Assembly: GCF_012641465.1 (NCBI RefSeq) | Contig: NZ_JABAIK010000016.1 | Coordinates: 1 to 64,000, forward strand | From: Vibrio agarilyticus | GTDB lineage: Bacteria; Pseudomonadota; Gammaproteobacteria; Enterobacterales; Vibrionaceae | Reading direction: 5' to 3' | Length of the DNA: 64,000 nucleotides | Part shown: in pieces, positions 44,850 through 54,630 of the stretch | Position numbering within the stretch: position 1 is the first letter of the stretch | Layout: each line of letters begins with the position of its first letter | Made by a program: the position numbers and the translations under genes | Notes under the pieces: generated by a model | Seen by the model: only the letters and a program-made list of their open reading frames with translations | Databases searched by the model: none | Told to the model about the DNA's origin: nothing

Positions 44850-45830
44850 GTGACGAGTGAATTTGGATTGATTGAGCGTTATTTCGTTGGGCGACAACCC
44901 TCACGCCCAGATGTCGTGCTTGCCGCTGGCGATGATTGTGCCTTAGTGGAGGTGCCAGCCGGCTATCAAGTGGCGATCAGTACCGACAGTGTGGTTGCAG
45001 GGACCCATTTTTTGGCGAATGCTGATCCTGCGGCCATTGCGCATAAAGCATTGGCCTCAAACTTAAGTGATTTGGCAGCAATGGGGGCAACGCCAGCTTG
45101 GGTCTCACTCGCGTTAACCTTGCCAAATGTCGATGAAGCTTGGCTTTCCCGTTTTTGTGACGCTTTTTTTGCCCTTGCTGATCAGCATCAGCTGCAATTG
45201 ATTGGTGGTGACACCACCAAAGGGCCACTGGCGATTACGCTGACGGTGCAAGGGCTCGTGCCGGTTGGGCAAGCGTTGCGCCGCTCTGGCGCGAGTGTGG
45301 GCGATGGCATCTATGTCACAGGTTCGCTCGGGGAAGCAAAGGCCGGACTGGACGTGATTTTACACCCTGATCAGCACCGTGAAACAGAGGCGCAAACCTT
45401 GGTAGATGCTCATTATTTTAGTGAACCTCGAGTGGCGATAGGCCAGGCATTGCGCGGTCTTGCCAGTGCAGCGATTGATATTTCTGATGGCCTCATTGCT
45501 GATCTAGGCCATATTCTCGAGCGCTCCCAATGTGGTGCTAAGATCAATATCAGCCAACTTCCTATTTCTGCCTCATTGGCGCAATTCTTGCGAGAACGAT
45601 CTCGCGCGTTACAATACGCTTTAACCAGCGGTGAGGAGTATGAGCTTTGCTTTACTGCTGCGGCCGACCATGACACTGCCGTTATGGCAATTGCTCAATC
45701 CTTGTCAGTGCCTATCACTCGCATTGGTGAAATTACTCAGACAGGGCAAATTGAACTTCACGATGATGGCGCCGCGCTGGATTGGCAATTAACCGGCTTT
45801 GATCACTTTAAGGATGAGAATAATGAGTGA
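44850..45830 (+). CDS. thiL: Thiamine-monophosphate kinase
   Basis: A 326-residue ATP-dependent kinase that makes thiamine diphosphate. It shows SEFGLIERYF (residues 3-12), the Mg/ATP-binding GDDCALVEVP and STDSVVAGTHF, and IDISDGLIADLGHI near residue 210. Start is GTG at 44850 with AGGAAGGG before it; the open frame continues upstream through the nusB terminator but without homology. It overlaps pgpA by eight bases (ATGAGTGA), so the two are coupled. Confidence 0.96.
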   Translation: MTSEFGLIERYFVGRQPSRPDVVLAAGDDCALVEVPAGYQVAISTDSVVAGTHFLANADPAAIAHKALASNLSDLAAMGATPAWVSLALTLPNVDEAWLSRFCDAFFALADQHQLQLIGGDTTKGPLAITLTVQGLVPVGQALRRSGASVGDGIYVTGSLGEAKAGLDVILHPDQHRETEAQTLVDAHYFSEPRVAIGQALRGLASAAIDISDGLIADLGHILERSQCGAKINISQLPISASLAQFLRERSRALQYALTSGEEYELCFTAAADHDTAVMAIAQSLSVPITRIGEITQTGQIELHDDGAALDWQLTGFDHFKDENNE

Positions 45831-46329
45831 CCCATTAGCGCAGATTTCGTTAAAGAACCCATGGCACCTACTTGCAACGGGGTTTGGTAGTGGTTTATCC
45901 CCTTTGGTTCCCGGAACCATGGGAACGCTGGCGGCAGTGCCGTTTTTTCTTTTATTGGCGCAATTGCCAATAAGCGTTTATTTGGTGATTGTGGTAGTGG
46001 GCTTTGCGCTTGGCGTTAAGCTGTGCGCGGTAACATCACATGATATGGGAGTGCACGATCACGGCGCGATTGTCTGGGATGAGTTCATTGGCTTTTGGCT
46101 GACGATGACGGTGATGCCCTTGTGTCATATTCCACTGAGTGAGTGGCAATGGATCGTGACCGGCTTTGTGTTATTTCGACTGTTTGACATGATTAAACCA
46201 TGGCCAATAAGCTGGCTTGATCGTCACGTACACGGCGGTTTTGGTATTATGGTCGATGACATGATTGCTGGTGTCATGGCCGGTTTAGCGCTTTATTTAG
46301 TTGGGTTTTATGCGGGTTGGTTAAATTGA
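45823..46329 (+). CDS. pgpA: Phosphatidylglycerophosphatase A
   Basis: A 168-residue inner-membrane phosphatase of phosphatidylglycerol synthesis. NPWHLLATGFGSGLSPLVPGTMGTLAA (about residues 10-36), the acidic DHGAIVWDEFIGFW and the C-terminal MIKPWPISWLDRHVHGGFGIMVDDMIAG are characteristic. Several hydrophobic segments. The ATG at 45823 lies in the end of thiL with AAGGATGAGA upstream. Last gene of the nusB-thiL-pgpA run. Confidence 0.96.
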   Translation: MSDPLAQISLKNPWHLLATGFGSGLSPLVPGTMGTLAAVPFFLLLAQLPISVYLVIVVVGFALGVKLCAVTSHDMGVHDHGAIVWDEFIGFWLTMTVMPLCHIPLSEWQWIVTGFVLFRLFDMIKPWPISWLDRHVHGGFGIMVDDMIAGVMAGLALYLVGFYAGWLN

Positions 46330-46375
46330 TGCCCTTGAGAATGGTGGCGGCGTAAGCTTGTCTCGCCGGTCGATT

Positions 46376-46432
46376 TATACCCTTCCCACTTAAATTTGCC
46401 GCCTACCTGCATCTTCAAATTGTTTGGGTATA
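46376..46432 (+). repeat. Collapsed ERIC-like element (57 bp)
   Basis: TATACCCTTCCCACTTAAAT joins directly to TTGCCGCCTACCTGCATCTT and TCAAATTGTTTGGGTATA. Both ends are intact, but about 70 bp between the left arm and the right inner block, including the central palindrome, are missing. Confidence 0.82.
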
Positions 46433-46450
46433 GACTTGTTTTTAGTTCTT

Positions 46451-46485
46451 AACACGCCTCACCGTCGTTAGAAGGTGAGGCGTAT
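46451..46485 (-). terminator. Hairpin downstream of dxs
   Basis: ACGCCTCACC and GGTGAGGCGT form a 10-bp stem with a loop of about ten bases between pgpA and dxs. Short T/A flanks; it may serve either side. Confidence 0.6.
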
Positions 46486-46509
46486 TGAAAGACACAAGCG
46501 CTCGCAAGA

Positions 46510-48387
46510 TCAGAGATAATCACGAATGCGAGCTTCAATGCCTTGAGCATCCAACCCAAGCTCGTGGTGCAGCTCCTCTTGAGTGCCCTGTGCAATAAAT
46601 TTATCGGGCAAGCCAAGCATTAATATCGGTTTCGGGCACTTTTGCGCCATCAAATATTCTGCTACCCCAGAGCCTGCGCCGCCGGCAATGGCGTTCTCTT
46701 CTAGCGTGACCAACACATCATGGGTTTGGGCTAATTCAAGAATTAATGACTCATCAAGCGGTTTAACAAAGCGCATATCTGCAACCGTGGCGTCGAGATT
46801 GTCTGCTGCTATAAGGGCGTTAGGTAAAAACGTACCAAAGTTCAAAATCGCAACCTTGGTGGGTTGCGCCGAGTGAGTGGCGTGTCGAACGATGCGTCCT
46901 TTGCCTATTTCGAGCGCAGTAAAGGTTTTTTCAACCGTGACACCCGTACCACTGCCTCGAGGGTAACGTACCGCGCTTGGGCCTTGATGCTGGTGGCCGG
47001 TATAGAGCATTTGGCGACATTCATTTTCATCGCTTGGTGCCATGATCACCATGTTGGGAATGCAGCGCATGAAGCTAAGATCAAACGCGCCTTGGTGCGT
47101 CTGGCCATCTGCACCGACCAATCCCGCACGGTCAATCGCAAACATGACCGGCAAATCCATAATAGCGACATCGTGGATCAGTTGGTCATAACCGCGCTGT
47201 AAAAAGGTTGAATAAATCGCGACAATTGGGTGGTTGCCTGCAATCGCCATGCCGGTCGCAAGTGTCACTGCGTGCTGCTCTGCAATGGCCACGTCAAAGT
47301 ACTGCTTTGGAAACTCTTTTGAAAAGCGCACCATACCCGAGCCTTCACGCATGGCCGGCGTAATCGCCATCAATTTCGAATCCATTGCTGCCATATCACA
47401 CAGGAAATCTCCGAAGATATGTGAAAATGTTGGCTTGCTTGCTTTGTTTTTTGGTAGCTTATGCTGGCTTGGGTCAAATTTCGGTACCGCGTGATATCCG
47501 ATAGGATCTTTTTCTGCGGGTGCATGACCTTTGCCTTTTTTGGTCATCACATGCAAAAATTGTGGCCCTTTTAAATCACGCATATTGCGCAAGGTTTTGA
47601 CCAGCTCCACCACATCGTGGCCATCGACAGGGCCGATATAATTAAAGCCCAACTCTTCAAATAGTGTACCTGGCGCCACCATGCCTTTGAGATGCTCTTC
47701 TGTGCGCCGCATCAGCTCTTTGATGGGGGGAACACCAGCGAGCACTTTTTTACTGCTTTCGCGAATCGAGGTGTAAAAATTGCCACTAAGCAGTTGCGCT
47801 AAATGTTTGTTCAGCGCGCCGACGTTTTCAGAAATCGACATTTCGTTGTCATTGAGGATCACCAGCATATCGCTGTGAACATCCCCTGCGTGGTTCATGG
47901 CCTCAAATGCCATGCCCGCCGTAATAGCACCATCACCAATCACACTGACGATTTTGCGATTTTTGCCCTCACGCTCAGCGCAGATAGCCATGCCAAGTCC
48001 TGCACTAATAGAGGTTGAAGAGTGCCCTACCGACAATACGTCGTAGACGCTCTCTTCGCGCCATGGAAAGGGATGAAGACCTTCTTTTTGACGAATGGTT
48101 GAAAGGCGCTCACGGCGACCAGTCAGAATTTTATGCGGGTAGGCTTGGTGACCAACATCCCAAATGAGCCGATCAAATGGGGTGTTGTAAACATAATGAA
48201 GTGCCACAGTCAGTTCAACCGCGCCAAGGCCCGACGCAAGATGGCCACTGGTTTGACTGACTGAGTTGAGCAAATAACTTCTTAGCTCATCACACAAGAT
48301 TGGCAACGTCTCTTTGGGAAGTAGGCGCAATGCGTCCGGATCGTCTGCTAATGCCAGTGTGGGGTATTTGGAAATATCAAGAGTCAT
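46510..48387 (-). CDS. dxs: 1-deoxy-D-xylulose-5-phosphate synthase
   Basis: A 625-residue thiamine-diphosphate transketolase-like enzyme, first step of the MEP isoprenoid pathway. [15 protein letters not shown] (about residues 118-132), the ThDP/Mg motif [18 protein letters not shown]...NDNEMSIS (about 152-185) and catalytic Glu in [18 protein letters not shown] (about 370) are present. E. coli Dxs is 620. Third gene of xseB-ispA-dxs, the classic order; gap to ispA is 20 bp. Confidence 0.97.
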   Translation of the reverse strand: MTLDISKYPTLALADDPDALRLLPKETLPILCDELRSYLLNSVSQTSGHLASGLGAVELTVALHYVYNTPFDRLIWDVGHQAYPHKILTGRRERLSTIRQKEGLHPFPWREESVYDVLSVGHSSTSISAGLGMAICAEREGKNRKIVSVIGDGAITAGMAFEAMNHAGDVHSDMLVILNDNEMSISENVGALNKHLAQLLSGNFYTSIRESSKKVLAGVPPIKELMRRTEEHLKGMVAPGTLFEELGFNYIGPVDGHDVVELVKTLRNMRDLKGPQFLHVMTKKGKGHAPAEKDPIGYHAVPKFDPSQHKLPKNKASKPTFSHIFGDFLCDMAAMDSKLMAITPAMREGSGMVRFSKEFPKQYFDVAIAEQHAVTLATGMAIAGNHPIVAIYSTFLQRGYDQLIHDVAIMDLPVMFAIDRAGLVGADGQTHQGAFDLSFMRCIPNMVIMAPSDENECRQMLYTGHQHQGPSAVRYPRGSGTGVTVEKTFTALEIGKGRIVRHATHSAQPTKVAILNFGTFLPNALIAADNLDATVADMRFVKPLDESLILELAQTHDVLVTLEENAIAGGAGSGVAEYLMAQKCPKPILMLGLPDKFIAQGTQEELHHELGLDAQGIEARIRDYL

Positions 48388-48407
48388 AAATCTGCGCTTT
48401 GTTCGAG

Positions 48408-49304
48408 TTAGTTTTTGCGCTCGATGACATATCGGGCGAACTCTTCGAGTAACTGAGTATTGTAGGGAATCGCATCTAAAGCGTGTAACGCATCTTGTAA
48501 CAGAGTTTGTGCTTTATCGATGGCGCCGTTTATCCCTAGCAGTGATGGATAGGTGCTCTTGTTGAGAGCCTGATCCGAACCTTGTGGTTTACCCAAGGTT
48601 TGAGTATCACTAATAATGTCTAAAATATCATCTTGCACTTGAAAGGCGAGACCGATCGCCGCTGAATAGCGCGCAAGTTGTGGCAAAATTGCGACGCCTT
48701 TCTCACCGGCTGCGAGAGCACCTAGTGTCACAGCGCAACAGATTAACGCCCCTGTTTTATGGCGGTGAATCGCTTCCAATTCTGCCAAGCTGACCTGACA
48801 ATTTTCTGCCGCAAGATCTAATGCTTGACCAATGCACATACCCGCAGCACCTGAGGCGCGCGCAAGCGCTTGAACCATTTGAATTCGCTGCGGCTCGGCA
48901 TTGGCGTCAAGGGCACCCTCTGCCAGTATAGTAAATGCGAGCGTTTGCAGCGCGTCACCAGTTAAAATCGCCGTCGCTTCATCAAACTTGATATGACAAG
49001 TTGGCTGTCCTCGGCGCAGCGCGTCGTCATCCATGGCGGGAAGATCATCATGAATGAGTGAATAGGCGTGAATGCATTCAATTGCCGCAGCCGGTGTATC
49101 AAGATACTGCTCATCTAAACCGAGCATGTTTCCTGTGGCATAGACCAAAAAAGGCCTTGCTCGTTTTCCACCCAGCAACAGGCCATGGTGCATCGCCTTA
49201 AGCAGAGATTGCTCTTGATACGGCAGTTGCGCCAGCCAGTGATTAAGGTGATGGATATTGCGCTGCTGATAGTGGGCGAGCGCATCAAGCATGATTGAAT
49301 TCAT
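48408..49304 (-). CDS. ispA: Farnesyl diphosphate synthase
   Basis: A 298-residue prenyltransferase joining DMAPP/GPP with IPP. First Asp-rich motif is [15 protein letters not shown] (about residues 90-104), second is [11 protein letters not shown]-like (QDDILDI, about residue 228). [14 protein letters not shown] near residue 46 binds IPP. E. coli IspA is 299. Five bases separate it from xseB, so cotranscription is certain in practice. Confidence 0.97.
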   Translation of the reverse strand: MNSIMLDALAHYQQRNIHHLNHWLAQLPYQEQSLLKAMHHGLLLGGKRARPFLVYATGNMLGLDEQYLDTPAAAIECIHAYSLIHDDLPAMDDDALRRGQPTCHIKFDEATAILTGDALQTLAFTILAEGALDANAEPQRIQMVQALARASGAAGMCIGQALDLAAENCQVSLAELEAIHRHKTGALICCAVTLGALAAGEKGVAILPQLARYSAAIGLAFQVQDDILDIISDTQTLGKPQGSDQALNKSTYPSLLGINGAIDKAQTLLQDALHALDAIPYNTQLLEEFARYVIERKN

Positions 49305-49309
49305 TGGCG

Positions 49310-49552
49310 TTAATTGGCGTTTGGGTCAAAGTCACTGAGTGGTGCAGAGTCATCGTTGCTGAGTAAAATGTGTACTCGCTGCTCGGCATCGCTTAATTTC
49401 CCTTGGCCAGCACGCGCCAGACTGATGCCACGTTCAAATTTTTTCAACGCGTCATCAAGGGCCAGATCGCCATTTTCCAATTGAACAACCAAGGTTTCTA
49501 ACTCATTGATTGTTTCTTCAAATGTCATGTTCTCTGGTCGTTTTGTCGCCAT
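49310..49552 (-). CDS. xseB: Exodeoxyribonuclease VII small subunit
   Basis: An 80-residue subunit that partners XseA. MTFEETINELETLVVQLENGDLALDDALKKFERGISLAR is the full family core (helical hairpin). The ATG at 49552 (MATKRPEN) is chosen for match with E. coli XseB (80 residues); the ATG at 49564 is nearer to the AGGTGA and adds four residues. First gene of the operon with ispA and dxs. Confidence 0.95.
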   Translation of the reverse strand: MATKRPENMTFEETINELETLVVQLENGDLALDDALKKFERGISLARAGQGKLSDAEQRVHILLSNDDSAPLSDFDPNAN

Positions 49553-49772
49553 ATTCCATTTCACCTAAGTTGTTGTGCCCGCACGTTACTTCAGTGCGTC
49601 AATCGGGGCAAATCCCAATAAGAGCGCATGATAACATCATTTCGCCAGTCAAGATAAGCGCTGTGTGAATCAGTTGTGAGCATGTTGCTGCAAGGGGTTG
49701 GGTGAATGCTCTGTCGTGGCGATTTTGCGCTGGTTAAAATGAAATTTTGTGACTTGTAGGCCAAGAAAAAAC

Positions 49773-49799
49773 TAAAAGATCATTCTTTGTTGTCGATAA
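49773..49799 (+). promoter_or_regulatory. Sigma-28 (FliA) promoter of pomAB
   Basis: TAAAAGAT (49773-49780), 11-bp spacer, GTCGATAA (49792-49799). The consensus is TAAAGTTT-N11-GCCGATAA; the -10 matches seven of eight and the -35 keeps the key TAAA. It lies 43 bp before the pomA start, as expected for a late flagellar/motor operon. Confidence 0.85.
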
Positions 49800-49841
49800 C
49801 AAGATTACTCTATTTAGGTCCAAGAGTATCAGGAGAGCGGT

Positions 49842-50606
49842 GTGGATTTAGCAACCCTTATAGGTTTAATTGGCGGTCTGGCGTTTGTCATTATGGCAAT
49901 GGTGCTGGGCGGCAGCTTGTCAATGTTTGTCGATGTCACATCCATTTTGATTGTGGTCGGCGGATCGACGTTTGTGGTGTTGATGAAATTCACCGTCGGC
50001 CAGTTTTTTGGTGCAGCCAAAATTGCAGGCAAAGCCTTTGTCTTTAAAGCCGATGAGCCGGAAGTGCTTATCGCAAAAGTGGTTGAAATGGCCGATGCGG
50101 CGCGTAAAGGCGGCTTTTTGGCTCTTGAAGAGATGGACATTCCCAACAGCTTTATGCAAAAAGGGATTGATCTTTTGGTGGACGGTCACGATGCCGATGT
50201 GGTTCGCGCTGCACTGCAAAAAGACATTGCCTTAACAGAAGAGCGTCATATTCAAGGGGGTAAAGTCTTTACTTCATTTGGTGATGTGTCGCCATCGATG
50301 GGAATGATAGGGACTCTCGTTGGCTTGGTGGCCATGCTCTCAAACATGGATGATCCTAAAGCGATTGGTCCTGCCATGGCGGTTGCACTTCTCACCACGC
50401 TTTATGGCGCGGTATTAGCGAACATGGTGTTTTTCCCAATTGCGGACAAATTGGCGCTGCGCCGTGATCAAGAAACGTTAAATCGTCGTTTGATTATGGA
50501 TGGTGTGTTGGCGATTCAAGATGGACAAAACCCTCGAGTGATTGATAGTTATCTTAAAAACTACCTCAATGAAAGCAAACGTGGTTTGAATGTGGATGGC
50601 GATTAA
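49842..50606 (+). CDS. pomA: Flagellar motor stator protein PomA (MotA family)
   Basis: A 254-residue inner-membrane protein of the Na+-driven polar flagellar stator. It starts (GTG) MDLATLIGLIGGLAFVIMAMVLGGSL, with four membrane segments, a large cytoplasmic loop after segment 2 (residues about 55-150) and the C-terminal pair around VSPSMGMIGTLVGLVAML and GPAMAVALLTTLYGAVLANMV. Sodium type is inferred from Vibrio context and the short MotB partner. SD AGGAGAG. Cotranscribed with the next gene, 14 bp apart. Confidence 0.95.
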   Translation: MDLATLIGLIGGLAFVIMAMVLGGSLSMFVDVTSILIVVGGSTFVVLMKFTVGQFFGAAKIAGKAFVFKADEPEVLIAKVVEMADAARKGGFLALEEMDIPNSFMQKGIDLLVDGHDADVVRAALQKDIALTEERHIQGGKVFTSFGDVSPSMGMIGTLVGLVAMLSNMDDPKAIGPAMAVALLTTLYGAVLANMVFFPIADKLALRRDQETLNRRLIMDGVLAIQDGQNPRVIDSYLKNYLNESKRGLNVDGD

Positions 50607-50620
50607 GCGAGGGCAAGGCA

Positions 50621-51565
50621 ATGGATGAACAGCAAAAGTGCAAATGTCCACCCCCTGGCGCGCCAATGTGGATGACCACCTTTTCCGATCTTATGTCTTT
50701 GTTGATGTGCTTTTTTGTTCTGCTGCTCTCTTTTTCAGAAATGGACGTGCTTAAGTTTAAGCAGATCGCAGGGTCAATGAAGTTTGCGTTTGGTGTTCAA
50801 AATCGGCTGGAAGTGAAAGACATACCCAAAGGCACTAGCATCATCGCGCAAGAATTTCGTCCTGGGCGACCTGAACCGACACCGATAGATGTCATCATGC
50901 AGCAAACCATGGACATCACTCAGCAAACATTGGAATTCCACGCGGGAGAAGAAGACCGTGCAGGCGGAACCAAGCGCGACGCTGGGCAACTCACTGGGGG
51001 GCAATCGTCTGACACGTCAACCAAAAATAACGATAATGTTGATTCCGAGATGGAGCTCCAACAATCAGCAAGCAGTAATGAGGAAATTGAAGCGGTGCAG
51101 CAAGCGTTGCAACAAGCGCTGCAACGTGAGATTGAACAGGGCGCGATTGAACTGGAAAACTTGGGTCAGCAACTGGTGATCCGCATGCGAGAAAAAGGCG
51201 CCTTTCCTGAGGGATCTGCGTTCTTGCAACCTAAATTTCGCCCTTTAGTGCGTCAGATAGCCGAGTTGGTGAAGGACGTTCCCGGCATTATTCGTATCTC
51301 CGGGCATACTGATAATCAGATATTGGACTCGGAGTTATATCGTTCAAATTGGGATCTTTCTTCTCAGCGAGCGGTTTCAGTGGCGCAAGAGATGGAAAAA
51401 GTGCCCGCATTCGATACTCAGCGCATGCGTGTCCGTGGTATGGCGGATACCGAACCGCTAGGCCCGAACGATACGGATCTGCAACGCGCAGCGAATCGCC
51501 GAGTTGAAATTAGCATTATGCAAGGTAAGCCGGTGTTTAGTGATGAGGTGCCGATTGTGCAGTAG
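50621..51565 (+). CDS. pomB: Flagellar motor stator protein PomB (MotB family)
   Basis: A 314-residue stator partner. The single membrane helix MWMTTFSDLMSLLMCFFVLLLSFSEMDVLKF (about residues 13-43) carries the ion-binding Asp in TFSDL (Asp20). A Gln/Ser-rich linker follows, and an OmpA-like peptidoglycan-binding domain at about 185-305 with SGHTDNQILDSELYRSNWDLSSQRAVSV and NRRVEISI. It anchors the stator to the cell wall. A collapsed ERIC element and a terminator follow. Confidence 0.95.
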   Translation: MDEQQKCKCPPPGAPMWMTTFSDLMSLLMCFFVLLLSFSEMDVLKFKQIAGSMKFAFGVQNRLEVKDIPKGTSIIAQEFRPGRPEPTPIDVIMQQTMDITQQTLEFHAGEEDRAGGTKRDAGQLTGGQSSDTSTKNNDNVDSEMELQQSASSNEEIEAVQQALQQALQREIEQGAIELENLGQQLVIRMREKGAFPEGSAFLQPKFRPLVRQIAELVKDVPGIIRISGHTDNQILDSELYRSNWDLSSQRAVSVAQEMEKVPAFDTQRMRVRGMADTEPLGPNDTDLQRAANRRVEISIMQGKPVFSDEVPIVQ

Positions 51566-51569
51566 CAAC

Positions 51570-51602
51570 TATACCCGTCCCACTTGAAGTTGTTTGGGTA
51601 TA
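51570..51602 (+). repeat. Minimal ERIC-derived palindrome (33 bp)
   Basis: TATACCCGTCCCACTTGAAG followed directly by TTGTTTGGGTATA: the outer arms of the ERIC-like element joined, with about 95 bp of the interior lost. It is the smallest form in the window. Confidence 0.85.
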
Positions 51603-51633
51603 AATCGAATTTAACTAAATTGAATTTAAGATT

Positions 51634-51666
51634 AAAAAGACGAGTATGACTGCTCGTCTTTTTTTA
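51634..51666 (+). terminator. Terminator of pomAB
   Basis: AAAAAGACGAG, loop TATGACTG, CTCGTCTTTTTTT. Confidence 0.92.
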
Positions 51667-51839
51667 CACCTCTGTGGCGAAAATCTGACGCCAATTGTAA
51701 CTGGTTAAAAAGTAAACGCTCTTGGTGCCAACGCCTTGATAACTTGCGAGACTCGCATCTTGGCTGATCTTGGGTATATAATGCGCGCCAGATGTGGCGT
51801 TTGCCATAGTGATTGCGAAACTCAACTGCGAACAAGAAT

Positions 51840-53288
51840 ATGAAATTTATTGTAAAACCTCATCCCGAAATTTTTGTTAAAAGTGAATCCGTGCGTAAGC
51901 GTTTCACCAAAATTTTGGAGTCGAATATTCGCAATATCGTCAAAAGTCGTACTGAGGCGGTTGCGGTATTTAACCGTCGTGATCACATTGAGGTGACGTC
52001 AGAAAGTGACACTTACTTTGCCGAGGTATTGGAAATTTTGACTCACACTCCGGGCATTCACCATGTGCTGGAAGTGAAACAATCAAGCTTTACCGATCTG
52101 CATGACATTTATGAGCAAGTGCTTGAACTTAATCGCCCATTGATTGAGAACAAGAGCTTTGTTGTGCGTGCTAAGCGCCGTGGTAAGCACGACTTTACCT
52201 CAATCGAATTAGAACGCTACGTTGGTGGTGGTCTGAATCAGGCTGTGGAGAGCGCGCGAGTCAGCCTGCACAACCCCGATGTGACGGTAAAAGTGGAAGT
52301 GACGGATGAAAAACTTAACCAAATCATTGCGCGTTACAAAGGGCTTGGTGGCTTTCCATTAGGCACCCAAGAAGATGTGTTGAGCCTGATTTCCGGTGGT
52401 TTTGACTCGGGCGTATCAAGCTATTTGCACATTAAACGCGGCTCGAAAGTGCATTACTGCTTCTTTAATTTAGGTGGCCCTGCGCATGAAATTGGCGTTA
52501 AGCAGGTTGCACACTATTTGTGGAATAAGTATGGCTCATCGGCCAAAGTGCGCTTTATCTCAGTGGACTTTGAACCGGTTGTCGCTGAAATTTTAGAAAA
52601 AGTTGATGACGGCCAAATGGGCGTTGTGCTCAAACGCATGTTCATGCGTGCTGCTGGCATGATTGCTGAGAAGTTAGGCATTCAAGCGCTGGTTACCGGA
52701 GAGGCTTTAGGGCAAGTTTCTAGCCAAACTTTGACTAACTTGCGTCATATTGATGGTGTAACAGACACATTGATTCTACGTCCTTTAATTAACTGGGATA
52801 AAGAAGACATCATTAATCTTGCGCGTCAGATTGGCACCGAAGATTTTGCCAAAACCATGCCTGAGTACTGCGGCGTTATTTCACGTAAACCGACAGTTAA
52901 AGCGGTTAAGGCGAAGCTTGAAGCGGAAGAAGCGAAGTTCGATTTCTCTATTTTGGAGAAAGTGGTGTTTGAATCACGTCAGATGGACATTCGCGATATC
53001 GCCAAGCAAGCTGAGGAAGCTGCACCGGAAGTGGAACAAGTTCAAGCGGTGGAAGAGCATGCGATTGTGCTTGATATTCGCAGCGCCGATGAAGAAGAGG
53101 AAAATCCACTGGAGATTGAAGGTGTTGACGTAAAACATCTGCCATTCTTCAAGTTGGGCACTCAATTTGGCGATCTTGACCAGTCAAAAACCTATCTGCT
53201 GTACTGTGACCGTGGCGTTATGAGCCGTCTTCAAGCGCTGTATTTGCAAGAGCAAGGTTTTAACAACGTTAAGGTATATCGTCCATAA
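51840..53288 (+). CDS. thiI: tRNA 4-thiouridine synthetase / thiamine sulfurtransferase ThiI
   Basis: A 482-residue cytoplasmic enzyme. Order: N-terminal ferredoxin-like domain and THUMP domain (about residues 60-165), PP-loop [13 protein letters not shown] (about 185) for adenylation of tRNA uridine-8, and C-terminal rhodanese domain with the persulfide Cys in [11 protein letters not shown] (about residue 456). E. coli ThiI is 482. The ATG at 51840 begins [22 protein letters not shown]; nine in-frame codons upstream are not conserved. The domain set supports both s4U and thiazole synthesis. Confidence 0.97.
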   Translation: MKFIVKPHPEIFVKSESVRKRFTKILESNIRNIVKSRTEAVAVFNRRDHIEVTSESDTYFAEVLEILTHTPGIHHVLEVKQSSFTDLHDIYEQVLELNRPLIENKSFVVRAKRRGKHDFTSIELERYVGGGLNQAVESARVSLHNPDVTVKVEVTDEKLNQIIARYKGLGGFPLGTQEDVLSLISGGFDSGVSSYLHIKRGSKVHYCFFNLGGPAHEIGVKQVAHYLWNKYGSSAKVRFISVDFEPVVAEILEKVDDGQMGVVLKRMFMRAAGMIAEKLGIQALVTGEALGQVSSQTLTNLRHIDGVTDTLILRPLINWDKEDIINLARQIGTEDFAKTMPEYCGVISRKPTVKAVKAKLEAEEAKFDFSILEKVVFESRQMDIRDIAKQAEEAAPEVEQVQAVEEHAIVLDIRSADEEEENPLEIEGVDVKHLPFFKLGTQFGDLDQSKTYLLYCDRGVMSRLQALYLQEQGFNNVKVYRP

Positions 53289-53320
53289 TCGATGATATTA
53301 CGTTAACGATACCTATATAT

Positions 53321-53348
53321 GAGCGCTGAGTTTACTCGGCGCTTTTTT
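53321..53348 (+). terminator. Terminator of thiI
   Basis: GCGCTGAG, loop TTTA, CTCGGCGC followed by TTTTTT. Confidence 0.88.
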
Positions 53349-53382
53349 ATGTCCGCGAATTACTACGCCTGTGCGATAGATA

Positions 53383-53597
53383 AAAAAATACCGCCTAGGT
53401 GAGGCGGTATAAGAAATCGACAAACAGTCAAAAAATACAGGAAGTAATGCTTCGTCTGAATCAGACCAAACACTGCGGTAGAGGCAGTTCTACCCAATTC
53501 TCGAAATACGAGTTTGCAAACACAACATCGCAACAAATGAGCCAATTAATCGGACCGCGCTTCGCGAACCGACTAAGCCGTTCAGGCCAGCGTTGCG
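53383..53597 (-). ncRNA. gcvB: GcvB small regulatory RNA
   Basis: Divergent from gcvA on the minus strand, as in enterobacteria. The GU-rich R1 seed (53514-53536) reads TTGTTGCGATGTTGTGTTTG and next bases CAA, matching E. coli GcvB R1 nearly base for base. Next comes the stem GTCTGATTCAGAC (53454-53468), a shortened version of the E. coli GGTCTG...CAGACC hairpin, and the end is an ACCGCC/GGCGGT terminator with seven T (53382-53410). A promoter TTGTCG-17-TATATT at 53604-53632 puts the 5' end near 53597. It represses amino acid and peptide uptake mRNAs with Hfq. The 5' end is estimated to within a few bases. Confidence 0.88.
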
Positions 53598-53603
53598 GGA
53601 TGA

Positions 53604-53632
53604 AATATAGAATTAATCTGGCAACGCGACAA
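53604..53632 (-). promoter_or_regulatory. Predicted gcvB promoter
   Basis: On the minus strand TTGTCG (53627-53632), 17-bp spacer, TATATT (53604-53609). GcvA is known to activate gcvB; a CTAAT motif at 53665 could be a GcvA contact. Confidence 0.6.
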
Positions 53633-53682
53633 TGGACAAATTATAATGTTTCAGATTAATAAAACTAATGGTTGAGGTAGTT

Positions 53683-54630
53683 ATGGCTCGCCGTCTTCCC
53701 CCACTGAATGCGTTGCGCGTTTTTGAAGCAGCAGCGCGTCATCTCAGCTTTACTCGCGCCGCTGAGGAATTGTATGTGACACAAGCTGCCGTCAGTCATC
53801 AGATAAAAGCGCTTGAAGAATTCTTATCGTTAAAATTGTTCCGCCGTCGCAATCGTTCTTTGTTGCTCACGGAAGAGGGGCAAAGTTATTTTCTCGACAT
53901 CAAAGACATTTTTAGTGCCATCAGCGAAGCCACTGATAAGGTATTGGAACGCAGTGAAAAAGGGGCATTAACTATCAGTCTGCCACCAAGCTTTGCCATT
54001 CAATGGCTGGTGCCAAGATTGACCCATTTTCATCAGCAGCAACCCGACATTGACGTGCGAATTAAAGCGGTTGATATGGATGAAGGATCGCTGACAGACG
54101 ATGTCGATGTGGCTATCTATTATGGGCGTGGGCATTGGCCCGGCTTGCGAGCGGATAAGCTGTATCAAGAGTTTTTGATTCCCCTGTGCTCTCCGGCGTT
54201 ACTGCTGGGTAGCAAGCCATTAGAATCTCTAAGTGATTTAAGTCACCACACCTTACTTCATGATACGTCTCGCAAGGATTGGCAGCAGTTTGTGAAGCAG
54301 TATCACATTGAAGGGGTTAACGTAAACCAAGGGCCGATATTCAGTCATTCGACCATGGTGCTGCAGGCCGCGGCGCACGGTCAAGGTGTGGCACTGGGGA
54401 ATAATGTTCTGGCGAAACCAGAGCTGGAAGCGGGGCGCTTAATTGCGCCGTTTGATGAAGTATTGGTATCAAAAAACGCATTTTATGTCGTGTGCCATGA
54501 GCAGCAAGCGGATATGGGGCGTATTGCGACGTTCCGTGATTGGATGCTCGCTACGGCACGCAAAGAGCAGGAGGAAGTTTTAGATGAGAAGTCAGTTCTT
54601 ATTGATGATCGCGGCGATGATCGGCGCTAA
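53683..54630 (+). CDS. gcvA: LysR-type regulator GcvA
   Basis: A 315-residue LysR regulator that activates the glycine cleavage operon and gcvB. The N-terminal helix-turn-helix is RRLPPLNALRVFEAAARHLSFTRAAEELYVTQAAVSHQIKALEEFL (residues 3-48). The effector domain runs about 90-300 (SLPPSFAIQWLVPRLTHFHQQQPDIDVRI). GAGG lies six bases before the ATG at 53683. E. coli GcvA is 305; the extra residues are an acidic C-terminal tail. It overlaps the next gene by 47 bp. Confidence 0.94.
   Translation: MARRLPPLNALRVFEAAARHLSFTRAAEELYVTQAAVSHQIKALEEFLSLKLFRRRNRSLLLTEEGQSYFLDIKDIFSAISEATDKVLERSEKGALTISLPPSFAIQWLVPRLTHFHQQQPDIDVRIKAVDMDEGSLTDDVDVAIYYGRGHWPGLRADKLYQEFLIPLCSPALLLGSKPLESLSDLSHHTLLHDTSRKDWQQFVKQYHIEGVNVNQGPIFSHSTMVLQAAAHGQGVALGNNVLAKPELEAGRLIAPFDEVLVSKNAFYVVCHEQQADMGRIATFRDWMLATARKEQEEVLDEKSVLIDDRGDDRR

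Noticed and set aside
53399-53659. Plus-strand ORF of 86 codons before gcvA
   Set aside because: Lies antisense to the GcvB RNA and its promoter; its sequence is explained by conserved RNA elements.
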